The position numbers and the translations under genes were made by a program. Source: Halorussus gelatinilyticus (GTDB taxonomy: Archaea > Halobacteriota > Halobacteria > Halobacteriales > Haladaptataceae). Taken from it: a stretch of 64,000 bases of DNA. This document shows positions 46,357 through 56,168 of this stretch, piece after piece. The notes under the pieces were generated by a model, which worked only from the letters and a program-made list of their open reading frames with translations, was not told the origin of the DNA and ran no database searches. The stretch is taken from positions 1,550,001 to 1,614,000 of the forward strand of contig NZ_CP096658.1 in NCBI RefSeq assembly GCF_023238445.1, read 5' to 3'. Every line of letters starts with the position of its first letter. Position 1 is the first letter of the stretch.

Positions 46357-46812
46357 TCAGTCCCGTGCGAGAGGGATTTCCGACTCGCCGCCGGGCGCGG
46401 CCCCGGCCGCGAGCGCGCCCTCGACCACGTAGACGGTTCCGCACGCGAGCGCGGTCGCGACGCCCAGAAGCGCGTCGTAGCGCGCGGCGGCCCCCGGCGG
46501 GAGCCACCGCGCGCCGGTCGCCAGCAGGTAATTGGCCGACCAGAGCGCGCCGTCGGGCGTGCCCGGTTGGAGCGACCACCAGACCGCGACGGCGAGCGCC
46601 CCGCCGCCGAGAAGACCCGCGAGCGCGCCGTGGCGCACTCGGTCGCGCCACGACCCCGCGCGGCGTCCGGCGAGGTAGCCGCCGACGAGTCCGCCGGCGA
46701 GGACTCCGGCGAACGCGGGCCAGCGGGCCGCCTCGGGGAGCGCGACGGCGGCCGCGAAGCACGCGAATCCGGCGTCGGCAGTCGCGCCGACGAAGACGGC
46801 TCTCCAGTTCAC
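46357..46812 (-). CDS. Integral membrane protein, unknown
   Basis: 151 residues with four transmembrane helices (~5-25, 32-50, 62-82, 115-135) and Gly/Ala-rich interfaces including GGLVGGYLAGRRAG. The size and 'FAGVLAGGLVGGYLAGRR' signature recall small haloarchaeal DUF membrane proteins, with no established function. It is convergent with the metalloprotease gene. Confidence 0.6.
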   Translation of the reverse strand: MNWRAVFVGATADAGFACFAAAVALPEAARWPAFAGVLAGGLVGGYLAGRRAGSWRDRVRHGALAGLLGGGALAVAVWWSLQPGTPDGALWSANYLLATGARWLPPGAAARYDALLGVATALACGTVYVVEGALAAGAAPGGESEIPLARD

Positions 46813-46881
46813 GTCGGGGCTTGGTTCCGACGCGAGTAAAGCGTGGACACTTTTTTCAGAAATCGAACCGAACGCTCGGAC

Positions 46882-47061
46882 GTGAACCCCAAGAGTCAGT
46901 CTAAACCGGCGCAGTTGGTCGGCCTCCTCGTCGCCGCCGTCGCGGTCGTGGGCTACCTCGGCTTCGGCTGGCGGTTCGGCGGCGAGTCGAGTCCGGTCGC
47001 GGTCGGTCTCGCCTTGGTCGGCGTGGCGGCCGCGGTGTACTTCACGATACGCGGTGAGTAG
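46882..47061 (+). CDS. Small two-helix membrane protein
   Basis: 59 residues from a GTG start. A polar start (NPKSQSKPAQ) is followed by transmembrane helices ~12-28 and ~37-54. An upstream ATG at 46843 would add a basic segment, but the GTG start gives the acidic/neutral composition expected. It is convergent with the M29 aminopeptidase gene. Confidence 0.5.
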   Translation: MNPKSQSKPAQLVGLLVAAVAVVGYLGFGWRFGGESSPVAVGLALVGVAAAVYFTIRGE

Positions 47062-47067
47062 ACGCAG

Positions 47068-48165
47068 TCACTCCTCGAAACCGTCTTCCCACCGGAACCG
47101 ACCGTTTCGTTGGACCGCTTCGCCGTCTATCTCCATCCGGGAGTCCTCGCTCACGTCGGTAATCATGTCCACGTGGACTGCGCTCTGGTTGCCCTCCTCC
47201 CCCTCGGGGAGGCACGACGAGTAGGCCCGGCCGACCGCGAGGTGGACCGTGTCGCCCATCTTCTCGTCGAAGAGGATGCTGTCGGTGAAGCGGTCGATGC
47301 CGCGGTTCATCCCGATGCCGAGTTCGCCGAGTCGCTTCGCGCCCGCGTCGGTGGCGAAGATGTCGTCGAGCGCCTGCTGGCCGGTCTCGGCCGACCAGTC
47401 CACGACCTCCCCGTCGTCGAAGGTGAGGTGGACGTCCCGGATGCGCGTCCCGTCGTGGGTCATCGGCACGTCGAAGTACACCTCGCCCTCGGGGTCCTCG
47501 GGCGCGGTGAACACCTCGCCGCTCGGGAGGTTGTGCGAGTCGTAGGCGACCGAGGCGGCGCTGTTGACCGCGGTCCGGTCCTCGATGGACATCGTGAGGT
47601 CGGTGTCCTCCTTGACGAGTCGGACCTCGCTCCCCTCGTCCAGTAGCTCTTTCATCCTCGCCATCTCGTCGGCGAGGCTCTCCCAGTCCCGGAGGACGGC
47701 GTCGTACACGAAGTCCTCGTACTCGCGGTAGTCCATCCCGGCGTTCTGGGCGTGGGCGCGAGTCGGATGCATGGTCGAGACCCAGTCGGTGTCCATCATC
47801 TGGGCCTTGATTTCGGTCCGGGACTTCTTGTACGCCGCGCGCTTCTCGCCCGGCACCGCGCCCTTCGCGGCGGTGTTGCGCTTGGCCCGGAGCGAGAGGA
47901 CCACGTCGGCGTTCTCCAGCATCGCCACCTCGAACTCGGGGTCGTCGTCGAAGTCGCCGTCGTGGGAGCGGACGAAGGCCGACTCCACCTCGTCGGAGAC
48001 GTACGTGGCGAGGTAGTTCGCGCCGCGCTCGCCCAACTTCTCGGCTACCGCGACCGCGAGGTCGTGTGCGCCCTCGTCCACGCGGACGACCACGTCGTCG
48101 CCTGCCTCGACGCGGGCGCTCCAATCGACCAACACCTCGGCGTGTTCGGAAACTCGTTGGTCCAT
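47068..48165 (-). CDS. M29 family aminopeptidase
   Basis: 365 residues, the thermophilic aminopeptidase (AmpS/PepS) family. The C-terminal metal-binding residues appear as 'FDEKMGDTVHLAVGRAYSSC' and 'NQSAVHVDMITDVS' (the conserved HxD), with 'ELGIGMNRGIDRFT' (the E-x5-N-x4 pattern) before them. It binds two divalent metals and removes N-terminal residues from peptides in the cytoplasm. It is acidic throughout and monocistronic. Confidence 0.92.
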   Translation of the reverse strand: MDQRVSEHAEVLVDWSARVEAGDDVVVRVDEGAHDLAVAVAEKLGERGANYLATYVSDEVESAFVRSHDGDFDDDPEFEVAMLENADVVLSLRAKRNTAAKGAVPGEKRAAYKKSRTEIKAQMMDTDWVSTMHPTRAHAQNAGMDYREYEDFVYDAVLRDWESLADEMARMKELLDEGSEVRLVKEDTDLTMSIEDRTAVNSAASVAYDSHNLPSGEVFTAPEDPEGEVYFDVPMTHDGTRIRDVHLTFDDGEVVDWSAETGQQALDDIFATDAGAKRLGELGIGMNRGIDRFTDSILFDEKMGDTVHLAVGRAYSSCLPEGEEGNQSAVHVDMITDVSEDSRMEIDGEAVQRNGRFRWEDGFEE

Positions 48166-48248
48166 GTCGTGTCGAGTTGGCGCGTCGGGGTGAAAACGGC
48201 GACGGTTCGGCCGTCCCGCGAAAAACAGCGTCGTGACGGTGCCGGTCG

Positions 48249-48767
48249 TCAGAAGCAGTTACAGCGACCGTAGAACGTGTCCCCGTTCTGGTAGCACTTC
48301 TGGTAGTCGTACTCCGAGCTACAGGAATAGTCGCTACACCAACAGTTGTGGCTCATCGTGTCCACGTCCTGGGTAGTCACGCCGTCCTGCGGGTCGTAGA
48401 ACGTGACGGTGTCCTCCGACCAGAGGGTACCGAAGGCGCGGTTCGACTCGGGTTCGACGTGGACGGTGAGGAAGCCGTCCTCGACCTGCGCCTCGCCGAC
48501 GACCTGCTCGGTCTCGTCTTTCGCCTCGGTCCGGCGGGGGTTCTCCAGTGCGGCCATCGACGCGAGGACGCCCTCCGCACGGAGCATCTGCGCGAGGTCG
48601 TCCCCGTGAGCGGCCAGTTCCGACTGGAGCGTCTCGGAGTCGAGTCGCTCGACGTTGGCGGTCTCTTTCGCGGTGACGTTCGCGGTCGCACCGATGGCGA
48701 GCGCACCGGTCGCGGTCGTCTGCTTGAGGAATCGACGCCGGTTCAGGCTCGAGTTGTTTTCGCTCAT
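48249..48767 (-). CDS. Tat-exported protein with Cys-rich C-terminus (halocin-like architecture)
   Basis: 172 residues from the ATG at 48767. A twin-arginine signal (NRRRFLKQTTATGALAIG) is followed by a ~100-residue acidic proregion. A tail of 31 residues has six Cys (positions ~142, 144, 149, 158, 169, 171) plus aromatic residues (NCWCSDYSCS ... KCYQN ... RCNCF). Halocin C8 precursors share this plan: Tat signal, proprotein that acts as immunity factor, Cys-rich C-terminal peptide. No sequence identity to HalC8 is claimed. An AT-rich region with TATATAA lies upstream (48795-48830). Confidence 0.7.
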   Translation of the reverse strand: MSENNSSLNRRRFLKQTTATGALAIGATANVTAKETANVERLDSETLQSELAAHGDDLAQMLRAEGVLASMAALENPRRTEAKDETEQVVGEAQVEDGFLTVHVEPESNRAFGTLWSEDTVTFYDPQDGVTTQDVDTMSHNCWCSDYSCSSEYDYQKCYQNGDTFYGRCNCF

Positions 48768-48997
48768 GCTACGTCGAAACCATCCCGCCACTATTATTTA
48801 TTAATTTCTAACTATATAACATAATTTAATCTTCTCTCGCCGAACTTCGTCCGGAGAAAACGCCGAAGGTAGTTCGGACACACCGACGAAGACATCGTTT
48901 GGAACACGTATCGCCCTGCCATCGGTTCGAGAACGGCGGTACTGACGAGAAGGGCGACGAGGTGAAGAGAACAGCGAGAAGTGAGCGGTCGCCGCTC

Positions 48998-51628
48998 TCA
49001 GGGGAACACCAGCGCGGTCGCGTGGTCGGTCTCCAGCACTTCGACCTCTTCGCCGCTTTCGGCGCGGTACTCCTCTTCGATTTCCACGGCGTCGCCGTCG
49101 ATGGTGACCTCCTCGCCGTCCACCGTGAGCGTAATCTCGCCCTCGATCTCCTTCTGGTTCTTGAGTTGGTTCAGGTCGGCCGATTCGAGCGCGCCGACGA
49201 CCTGTCCGGCCTTGTCGCGGAACTGCGGGCCGATGGTGCTGTGGTCGGGGTCCACGCCGACCGGGACGAGTTCGACGCTCGGCTGGCCCGCTTCGAGGTA
49301 CACCGGCGCGTTGACCGCCTCGCTCAGGTCGTAGGTGTCCCATCCGCGACCGAGGTCGGAGTAGACCTCGATGCGGTCGAGTTCGGCGTTGAGCGCCATG
49401 CCGGCGTCGGACTTCCACGCGCGAATCTCGCTGGCGACCTCCGCGATGAGGTCGCCCCGCTCCTCGGCCTCGGGGTCCGAGAACTCGACGTCGGGCCACG
49501 AGGCGGCGTGGACGCTCCCCTCGGTGCCGGGGAGGTGGTCGTAGAGTTCCTCGGCGAAGTGAGGCGAGAACGGCGAGAGCATCCGGACCGACGCCGAGAC
49601 CGCAGTGTACAGCGCCTTCCGGGCGGCGTCGCGCTCGCCGGGCCGACCCTCGTAGAGGCGGCCCTTCACGAGTTCGAGGTAGTCGTCGGCGAGGTCGTTC
49701 CAGACGAACTCCCGGAGTTTGCGGAGCGCGGCGTCGAACCGATACGCCTCCATGTCGGCCTCGACCGACTCGACGGTCCGCGAGAGCTTCGTCAGAATCC
49801 ACTTGTCGGCGTCGCGGTACGCCGGCGCGCCGATGTCGGGCGTCTCCTCGTCGAGGTGTTCCGCCGAGAACTGGAAGATGTTCCAGAACTTCGTGAGGAA
49901 CCGGGAGGCGGACTTGACCTCCTTCCACTGGAACTGGATGTCGCTACCGGGCTGGCCGCCGAGCGCGAGCGCCTGTCGAACCGAGTCGGCGCTGTACTCC
50001 TCGATGGCCTCCTCCGGCCCCACGGCGTTGCCCCGCGACTTGCTCATCTTGTGGCCGTCGTCGCCGAAGACCATTCCGTTGACCAGCGACTCCTCCCACG
50101 GAATCTCGTCTTCGAGCGCGGTGACCCGCAGGAGGGTGTAGAACGCCCACGTCCGGATGATGTCGTGGCCCTGCTCGCGGAGCGTGGTCGGGGTGAACTC
50201 CGCGTCCGGCCAGCCCTGGACGTGCATCGGCGAAATCGAGGAGTCCATCCACGTGTCCATCACGTCGGTCTCGCCCTCCCAGTCGCTCGCGCCACACTCG
50301 GGACACTCGCCGATTTCGGGGTCGGTGTCGGTCGGGTCGAGCGGGAGTTCCTCGATTCCGGCGACGTGGACGTGGTCGCAGTCGTCGTTCCCGCAGAACC
50401 ACGCCGGGATGGGCGTGGCGAACACGCGCTGGCGGGAGATGACCCAGTCCCACTCCATCCCCTCGGTCCAGTCTTCGAGGCGGTCGTACATGTGGTCGGG
50501 AATCCACTCGACCTGTTCGGCCTTCTCCAGAATCTCGTCCTGTCGGACCTCCACGAACCACTGCTCCTTGCTCAGGATTTCGATGGGCGTGTCGCACCGC
50601 CAGCACGCGCCGACCGACTGGTCGGTGGGTTCGGTGTCTTCGAGGTAGCCCGCCTCGTCCAAGTCCTCGGCGATGGCCTCCTTGGCGTCCGCGATGGCCA
50701 TGCCCTCGTACTCCCCGGCGATTTCGTTGAGGCGACCGTCCTCGGTGAAGACGGGACGCAGGTCGAGGTCGTGTTCGGCCCACCAGTCCACGTCCTGCTT
50801 GTCGCCGAACGTGCATATCATGACCGCGCCGGTCCCGAAGTCGCCGTCAACGTCGTCGTCGGCGATGAGTTCGACCTCCTGGCCGAACAGCGGAACCTCG
50901 AAGGTGTCGCCGATGCGGTCCTCGTAGCGCTCGTCGTCGGGACTGACCGCCATGCCGACGCAGGCCGCGAGCAGTTCGGGCCGCGTCGTGGCGATTTCGA
51001 TGTCGTCGTTCTCGACGCCGGGGAAGGTGACGTAGTGGAGCGTCCCCTCGCGGTCGATGTTCTCGACTTCGGCGTCCGCGATGGCGGTCTCGCACCGCGG
51101 GCACCAGTTGACGGGGTGTTCGTCGCGGTAGACGTAGCTGTCGTCGCCCTCGCCGTCGGCCATCTCCACGAACGACCGCTGGGTCTTCTCCCAGTAGTCG
51201 GCGTCCATCGTGCGGTACTCCGCCGACCAGTCCTGCGAGAAGCCCAGCGACTGCATCGTCTCCTTCATCCCGTCGATGCGGCGCTCGGTGTACTCGACGC
51301 AGAGGTCCCGGAACTCCTCGCGGGGCACGTCGGTCCGGTGGATGTCCTCTTCTTCCTCGACCTTCACTTCGGTCGGCAGGCCGTGGCAGTCCCAGCCCTG
51401 CGGGAAGAGCACCTCGTCGCCCAGCAGTCGGTGGAACCGCGCGGCGAAGTCCATGTAACTCCAGCCCAGCGCGTGACCGAGGTGGAGTTGGCCGGTCGGG
51501 TACGGCGGCGGCGTGTCTACGACGTAGTCCGGTTCGCCGTCGGGGTTGTAGACCTCGGAGCCGCGCCACTCGTCTTGCCACTTCGGTTCGACTTCCTCGG
51601 GGTCGTAACTGTCGGGAACGTCTGTCAT
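48998..51628 (-). CDS. valS: Valyl-tRNA synthetase
   Basis: 876 residues, class Ia synthetase. The HIGH signature is [19 protein letters not shown]. The connective-polypeptide editing domain contains [20 protein letters not shown] and the Zn-type [16 protein letters not shown] pairs. The KMSKS loop is [14 protein letters not shown], followed by the anticodon-binding helical domain and a short C-terminal arm (archaeal type without the long coiled coil). It charges tRNA-Val. Acidic surface. Confidence 0.98.
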   Translation of the reverse strand: MTDVPDSYDPEEVEPKWQDEWRGSEVYNPDGEPDYVVDTPPPYPTGQLHLGHALGWSYMDFAARFHRLLGDEVLFPQGWDCHGLPTEVKVEEEEDIHRTDVPREEFRDLCVEYTERRIDGMKETMQSLGFSQDWSAEYRTMDADYWEKTQRSFVEMADGEGDDSYVYRDEHPVNWCPRCETAIADAEVENIDREGTLHYVTFPGVENDDIEIATTRPELLAACVGMAVSPDDERYEDRIGDTFEVPLFGQEVELIADDDVDGDFGTGAVMICTFGDKQDVDWWAEHDLDLRPVFTEDGRLNEIAGEYEGMAIADAKEAIAEDLDEAGYLEDTEPTDQSVGACWRCDTPIEILSKEQWFVEVRQDEILEKAEQVEWIPDHMYDRLEDWTEGMEWDWVISRQRVFATPIPAWFCGNDDCDHVHVAGIEELPLDPTDTDPEIGECPECGASDWEGETDVMDTWMDSSISPMHVQGWPDAEFTPTTLREQGHDIIRTWAFYTLLRVTALEDEIPWEESLVNGMVFGDDGHKMSKSRGNAVGPEEAIEEYSADSVRQALALGGQPGSDIQFQWKEVKSASRFLTKFWNIFQFSAEHLDEETPDIGAPAYRDADKWILTKLSRTVESVEADMEAYRFDAALRKLREFVWNDLADDYLELVKGRLYEGRPGERDAARKALYTAVSASVRMLSPFSPHFAEELYDHLPGTEGSVHAASWPDVEFSDPEAEERGDLIAEVASEIRAWKSDAGMALNAELDRIEVYSDLGRGWDTYDLSEAVNAPVYLEAGQPSVELVPVGVDPDHSTIGPQFRDKAGQVVGALESADLNQLKNQKEIEGEITLTVDGEEVTIDGDAVEIEEEYRAESGEEVEVLETDHATALVFP

Positions 51629-51862
51629 AGTGTGGGTTTAGCTGACTCTGTCGGGGGAGTAGTCCTCGGAGAAAGACGCGCCGCTGCGCTGGACAGTTCA
51701 ACGTACTACCGACGCAGTCAGCCTCATACGTTACAGGTACGGACGGGTACTGATAAAGGTTCTCGTCTGCGTGTGGGTGTTTCAGTGCGAAACGTGGCGA
51801 GAATCGCTCCCCGACCGCGGAGAACCGCAACCCCTACCTGCCACCTCCGCGGACTCTCTCCC

Positions 51863-52768
51863 ATGCAACTGGGCGTCATCGGACTTGGCCGGATGGGCCG
51901 CATCGTCGTGGACCGAGTACTCGACGCGGGCCACGACGTGGTGGCCTTCGACTTGGACGAGGCGGCCGTCGCTTCCGCCGCCGACGCGGGCGCGACCCCC
52001 GCCGACTCGGTGGTAGACCTCGCGGAAAAACTCGGCGACGAGAAGCGCATCTGGCTGATGGTCCCCGCGGGCGAGGCGGTGGACGCCGCGCTGGACGACC
52101 TCGAAGACCACCTGACCGACGAGGACGTGGTGGTGGACGGCGGTAACTCCCACTTCGAGGACTCGACGCGCCGGGCCGAGGAGACCCCGGCGGCGTACCT
52201 CGACTGCGGGACCTCCGGCGGGCCGGCGGGCGCGGAACTCGGGTTCTCGCTGATGGTCGGCGGGCCGGAGTGGGCCTACGAGGAACTGACGCCGGTCTTC
52301 GACGCGGTGGCGACCGGACCGGCGGGCCACGACCGGATGGGTCCCGCCGGGTCGGGACACTACGTCAAGATGGTCCACAACGGCGTGGAGTACGCGCTGA
52401 TGCAGGCCTACGGCGAGGGCTTCGAGTTGCTCGCGGAGGGTCGATACGACCTCGACCTCGAAGCGGTCGCCCGGACGTGGAACAACGGCGCGGTCATCCG
52501 GTCGTGGCTCCTCGAACTCTGCGAGGAGGCGTTCCGCGAGGAGGGTACCGACCTCGGCGACGTGGACGACTACGTGGCCGGCGGCTCCACGGGGACGTGG
52601 ACCGTCCGAGAGGCGCTGGAACAGGAGGTGCCGGTCCCGCTCATCTATCAGGCGCTCGGCGAGCGGTTCGGCTCTCGCGCCGCCGAGGACGGTCGGTTCT
52701 CTCGGCGACTGGCGAATCGGCTCCGCTACGGGTTCGGCCGTCACGAGGTCGCGCGCCGCGAGAAGTAG
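51863..52768 (+). CDS. gnd: 6-phosphogluconate dehydrogenase, decarboxylating
   Basis: 301 residues, the short form of the enzyme. It has an N-terminal Rossmann fold (LGVIGLGRMG), VVDGGNSHFEDS (substrate-binding Asn), CGTSGGPAGAELGFSLMVGG, the catalytic GSGHYVKMVHNGVEY (Lys/Asn pair) and a helical C-terminus. It produces ribulose 5-phosphate and NAD(P)H in the oxidative pentose-phosphate route known in haloarchaea. It is monocistronic and divergent from valS. Confidence 0.93.
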   Translation: MQLGVIGLGRMGRIVVDRVLDAGHDVVAFDLDEAAVASAADAGATPADSVVDLAEKLGDEKRIWLMVPAGEAVDAALDDLEDHLTDEDVVVDGGNSHFEDSTRRAEETPAAYLDCGTSGGPAGAELGFSLMVGGPEWAYEELTPVFDAVATGPAGHDRMGPAGSGHYVKMVHNGVEYALMQAYGEGFELLAEGRYDLDLEAVARTWNNGAVIRSWLLELCEEAFREEGTDLGDVDDYVAGGSTGTWTVREALEQEVPVPLIYQALGERFGSRAAEDGRFSRRLANRLRYGFGRHEVARREK

Positions 52769-52892
52769 TGTAGACAGAAATTCGTTGCTTTGAGAAACAT
52801 TTCCCATTCTGAGGGGCGGCCACAGTCCCCGGAATGGTACCGAAACCCACACCCACGCCAACTTGATAGCCGTCCGACGCGAACGAGGAGCT

Positions 52893-53693
52893 ATGGCCTC
52901 GCCCGTCTCGCTCCATTTCAGCGACTTCGCCGACGAGCGCGGGCGAGTGGACTACTACTGGTCGCGCCTGCGGTCGCTCGACGTGCCGGTCCCCGAGACG
53001 ACGTTCGTGACGCTCGAAGCGACCGACGACGGCTACCGGTGGGACACCGACGAGATTCTGGCGTTCATGGCCGACCGCGACCTCCACCGTGCGTTCGTCC
53101 GGACGCAGTACAAGGCCGCGACGGTCCGACTGCGGGAGGGGTCGTTCGTGTCCCGGCCGGACGCCGACGCCGTGGACCGGACCGTCGCGTCGCTGCTGAA
53201 CCAGAACGACGAGCAGGGCTGGCCCCACGGCGACGGTCTCGTCGTCCGGGAGTGGTTGGACCTCGATTTCTGCCGGTTTCCGAGCCACTCGTGTCACCCG
53301 TCGGTCCGGTTCTTCGTGGACGACGGCGAGGTAATCGGTCGGACGCCGTGTCGCCCCGACGCCTCGGAGATGGTCTGTGCGGGCGGCTACGAGTACGTCG
53401 AACCGGTTCTCGACGCGACGTCGTTCGAGACGCCGCGTCGGTACGCCGACCGAATCGCCGCCGAGTTCTCGGAGGCGACGTGGGGCGTCGATTTCGTCCT
53501 CGACACGCGCGGCGACTGGTACTGCGCGGAGTTCAACTTCAACAGCGTCTACTGGAACCGGCCGGAGGAGCGATGGTGGGACATGTGCGGACAGGGCGAC
53601 TTCGAACCTCTCGGTCCGACCGAACTCCACTCCGCCGCGCTGTGGGGCGTCCGGCCCGCGTCGGCCGACGAGGAGCGCGACCGCTGGTGGTGA
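52893..53693 (+). CDS. ATP-grasp domain protein
   Basis: 266 residues from ATG 52893. The C-terminal ATP-grasp metal site is visible as 'GVDFVLDTRGDWYCAEFNFNSVYWN' (Asp ... Glu-x-Asn-x-Asn). Central strands 'HRAFVRTQYKAATVRLREG' and 'DGLVVREWLDLDF' supply the ATP-binding Lys and acidic residue. It resembles stand-alone ATP-grasp proteins that ligate amino acids, but the acceptor is unknown. Four to five Cys and many Trp in the middle are unusual for a haloarchaeal protein and could indicate a structural metal. Confidence 0.72.
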   Translation: MASPVSLHFSDFADERGRVDYYWSRLRSLDVPVPETTFVTLEATDDGYRWDTDEILAFMADRDLHRAFVRTQYKAATVRLREGSFVSRPDADAVDRTVASLLNQNDEQGWPHGDGLVVREWLDLDFCRFPSHSCHPSVRFFVDDGEVIGRTPCRPDASEMVCAGGYEYVEPVLDATSFETPRRYADRIAAEFSEATWGVDFVLDTRGDWYCAEFNFNSVYWNRPEERWWDMCGQGDFEPLGPTELHSAALWGVRPASADEERDRWW

Positions 53694-53753
53694 CTGAGAG
53701 TCGTTCAGGGCCGTGGCGGTAGAAACAGCGGCGTTCGCATCGACGTTCGAGAG

Positions 53754-54329
53754 CTATCCGAGGAGGTACGCCAGCACGGGGTAGCGTTCCACCAGCGTTT
53801 CGCCGCCGAGGTCGTACTGCTCGATGATAGCGTCCAGTCCGAGGATGCGGCCCGCGCCGAACGCCGCGACCGAGAGGAAGACGAGCATGTACGCGAAATC
53901 CCCGTTGATGACGCCGTGGGCGACGTCCCAGTTGCCGAAGTAGAACATCAGCATCATGAGCGCACCGAAGAACGCCGCGAGGCGGGTCAGCGCGCCGACC
54001 AGCAGGCCGAGACCGATGAACAGTTCGCCCCACGGGACCGCGACGTTGGCGAACTCCACGAACCACGGCGTCGAACCCATCCACGCGAACAGGTCCGCGA
54101 GCGGGTTGCCGTTGGTCGCCGCGACGTTGGCGAGGTAGCCGCCAGCGGCGAACGGTTCGGCGGCGGTGAGCTTCGTGAATCCGGAGTACGCGAAGGCGTA
54201 GCCCATCATCAGGCGGAGCGAGAGAACGAACCACGCGCTCAGGCTGTGGGCCTTCCCGTGGACGGTGTAACCGCCGATAGTGCTCTCGAAGGTGTTGCTA
54301 GATTCCGGTGTCGTGGCGTTTGTAGTCAT
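53754..54329 (-). CDS. DoxX family membrane protein
   Basis: 191 residues with four transmembrane helices. The conserved 'LSLRLMMGYAFAYSGFTKL' first helix of the DoxX/quinol-oxidase-subunit family is present, with 'VPWGELFIGLGLLVGALTRLAAF' and 'MFYFGNWDVAHGVIN' following. Family members are linked to thiosulfate:quinone oxidation or oxidative stress; no terminal oxidase gene is adjacent. An AT-rich upstream region implies a ~45-nt leader. Confidence 0.88.
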   Translation of the reverse strand: MTTNATTPESSNTFESTIGGYTVHGKAHSLSAWFVLSLRLMMGYAFAYSGFTKLTAAEPFAAGGYLANVAATNGNPLADLFAWMGSTPWFVEFANVAVPWGELFIGLGLLVGALTRLAAFFGALMMLMFYFGNWDVAHGVINGDFAYMLVFLSVAAFGAGRILGLDAIIEQYDLGGETLVERYPVLAYLLG

Positions 54330-54546
54330 GATACTGAGGAATACTCCTACTCACAAGGACGCGCAGTAAGTACTTATAATTACTGAGATAAAGTGTATCA
54401 ATCATCAGCATAAGTTATGCATCGGTTCGGGCGTGCCGAACCGAGACATTGTCGCCGAGGACGGTCGGTTCTCGCGGCGAATAGCCAATCGGCAGTTCTT
54501 GTCGCGCGTACGGAACTTTTAGTCGCGCTCCTGCGAACGGTGACAC

Positions 54547-55100
54547 GTGTCCGGCCCGAGATTCCTCGACGGTGACCGCGTCACGTTGCACGTTCCGACG
54601 GAGGACGACGTCGCGTTCCTCCTCGAAAACGAGAACGACCCCGCAGTGCGCCGCACCCGGAGCGCCAGTTCGCCGACGGGTCCCGAGGAGGTCCGGCGGT
54701 GCCTCGGCGGTACGCTGGGCCGTTCCGACGACACGCTCGCGCTGGTGACGCGCGTCGGCGGCGACCGCGTCGGTCTCGTCTACCTCATCCGCGAGAAGCC
54801 GAACGACGACGTGTACGGGCGGGCCGAACTCGCCTACTGGGTCGCACCCGGCGCGCAGGGCAACGGCTACGCCACCGACGCGGCGCGGACGGTCGTCGAG
54901 CACGGCTTCGACCGCCTCGGCTTCACAAGGTCACCGCGAAGGCGTTCGCCGACAACGAGGCCTCGAAGCGCGTCTTGGAGAAGGTCGGGTTCACGGAGGA
55001 GGGCGTCTTCCGCGACGAGGCGTTCGTGGACGACGAGTACCGGGACGTCGTTCGGTACGGACTGCTGGCCGACGCGTACCGTTCCGGCGGACTAGCCTAG
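54547..55100 (+). pseudogene. GNAT acetyltransferase gene with a one-base deletion
   Basis: From a GTG start the frame gives a RimJ/RimL-type GNAT N-terminus (RVTLHVPTEDDVAFLLENENDPAVRR) and the acetyl-CoA-binding AELAYWVAPGAQGNGYATDAA. After FDRLG near 54925 the sense continues only in another frame: HKVTAKAFADNEASKRVLEKVGFTEEGVFRDEAFVDDEYRDVVRYGLL. Inserting one base at about 54923 would restore a normal ~184-residue protein. Both segments are well conserved, so this is a very recent lesion or a sequencing error. Confidence 0.85.
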
Positions 55101-55151
55101 CCGACGATAGGTTCCTGTTCGGACTCGCGGCCCGCCTCGGTTGCCGACCGC

Positions 55152-55763
55152 CTACTCGCCGTCTCGATACACCTCCCCTCGCGGTTCGTACTCGATGGTC
55201 GTCGCCACGTCGTCGGCCACCTCGTCGCCGCAGAGCCGCGCGACCAGATGCAACGCCAAGTCGAGTCCGGAAGTCACGCCGCCCGCGGTCAGCACCTCGC
55301 CGTCGTCTACCACGCGGGCGTCCACGACCTCGGCGTCGGTCGCTTCGAGGTCGTCGAGCGCGCTCGCGTGCGTGACCGCGGGCCGACCGTCCAGCACCCC
55401 GGCCTCGGCCAGCAACATCCCGCCGGTACAGACCGCGGCGAGTTCGACGCCGCGCTCGCGGAGGTCCGCGAGTTCGCGGGGCAGATCGCCCCGTTGGGTC
55501 TCGGCCCACGCGCTCTCGTCCGCGCGGTCGTTCCACCCGCCGCCGGGCACGACCACGAGGTCCGGGTCGGCGTCGGCGAGGCGACCGTCCACCTCGACCC
55601 GGAGACCGTGGCTTGCGGTCACGGACTCCGCGGCGTCGAGCGTGCGCAGGCTCACGTCGATGTCACAGCCCCGAGCGGCCGCGTTCGAGAACACCTCGTA
55701 GGGCGCGACCGCGTCCAGTTCGTCGAAGCCGTCGTAGACTACCACCGCGATTTCGGCTGCCAT
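55152..55763 (-). CDS. DJ-1/PfpI family protein
   Basis: 203 residues. The nucleophile elbow Cys is in LAAVCTGGMLLAEAGVLDGRPAVTH, and the partner residues lie in the N-terminal 'VVYDGFDELDAVAPYEVF' and 'DLVVVPGGGWN'. It resembles the cyclohexyl-isocyanide-hydratase-like and DJ-1 branches, which serve as glyoxalase, amidase or chaperone-like enzymes in the cytoplasm; the reaction here is open. Confidence 0.9.
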   Translation of the reverse strand: MAAEIAVVVYDGFDELDAVAPYEVFSNAAARGCDIDVSLRTLDAAESVTASHGLRVEVDGRLADADPDLVVVPGGGWNDRADESAWAETQRGDLPRELADLRERGVELAAVCTGGMLLAEAGVLDGRPAVTHASALDDLEATDAEVVDARVVDDGEVLTAGGVTSGLDLALHLVARLCGDEVADDVATTIEYEPRGEVYRDGE

Positions 55764-55829
55764 GTCGGACGCTCACGGCGAGCGAGCAAAAGCGTGTCCT
55801 CGCGGGTCGTCGGCGTTCGGCGTCCGAAC

Positions 55830-56050
55830 GCCGACTTCCGGGAAAGTCGAGTGGACCCGGAGTACGGCGGGTTCCGCTGCACGCTCGCGGAGACCGACCT
55901 CCTCCTGCTCAGCGCCACGGGGACCGAGCGAACTGGACGTTCGAGATTCGAGGCGACGACCGCGCCGACGTGGCCGCCTTCGAGGAGCTGTGCCGAGACC
56001 GAGGTATCGACCTTCGGTTGACTTCGATCCACGCGCTCACGCCGATTAGA
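55830..56050 (+). pseudogene. Decayed remnant of a Bat/HTH-10 type regulator
   Basis: The 405-bp stretch without a proper gene holds two in-sense pieces in different frames. The first is ADFRESRVDPEYGGFRCTLAETDLLLL, then near 55920 WTFEIRGDDRADVAAFEELCRDRGIDLRLTSI. This order of strands and helices fits the middle of haloarchaeal Bat (bacterio-opsin activator)-type proteins. The N-terminal part and the C-terminal helix-turn-helix are missing, and no start is present. The identification is by pattern and is tentative. Confidence 0.42.
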
Positions 56051-56168
56051 CGGCGACGACTGTCCGTCTCCCGAGGCGACGATAGACTCCGAAACCGGCC
56101 GCCGGGAGCGACCGCGCTGTCGGCTGGCAATCACAATGCTGTTAAACCACCCTTCCGTAGCCCCACGC

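Noticed and set aside
48899..52768. A 1289-codon open frame on the plus strand, and many other long frames opposite or out of phase with real genes
   Set aside because: They result from the high G+C third-position bias. This one runs antisense to valS, which has complete synthetase motifs, and it reaches gnd only by fusing frames. The translations are basic or low in family signal.
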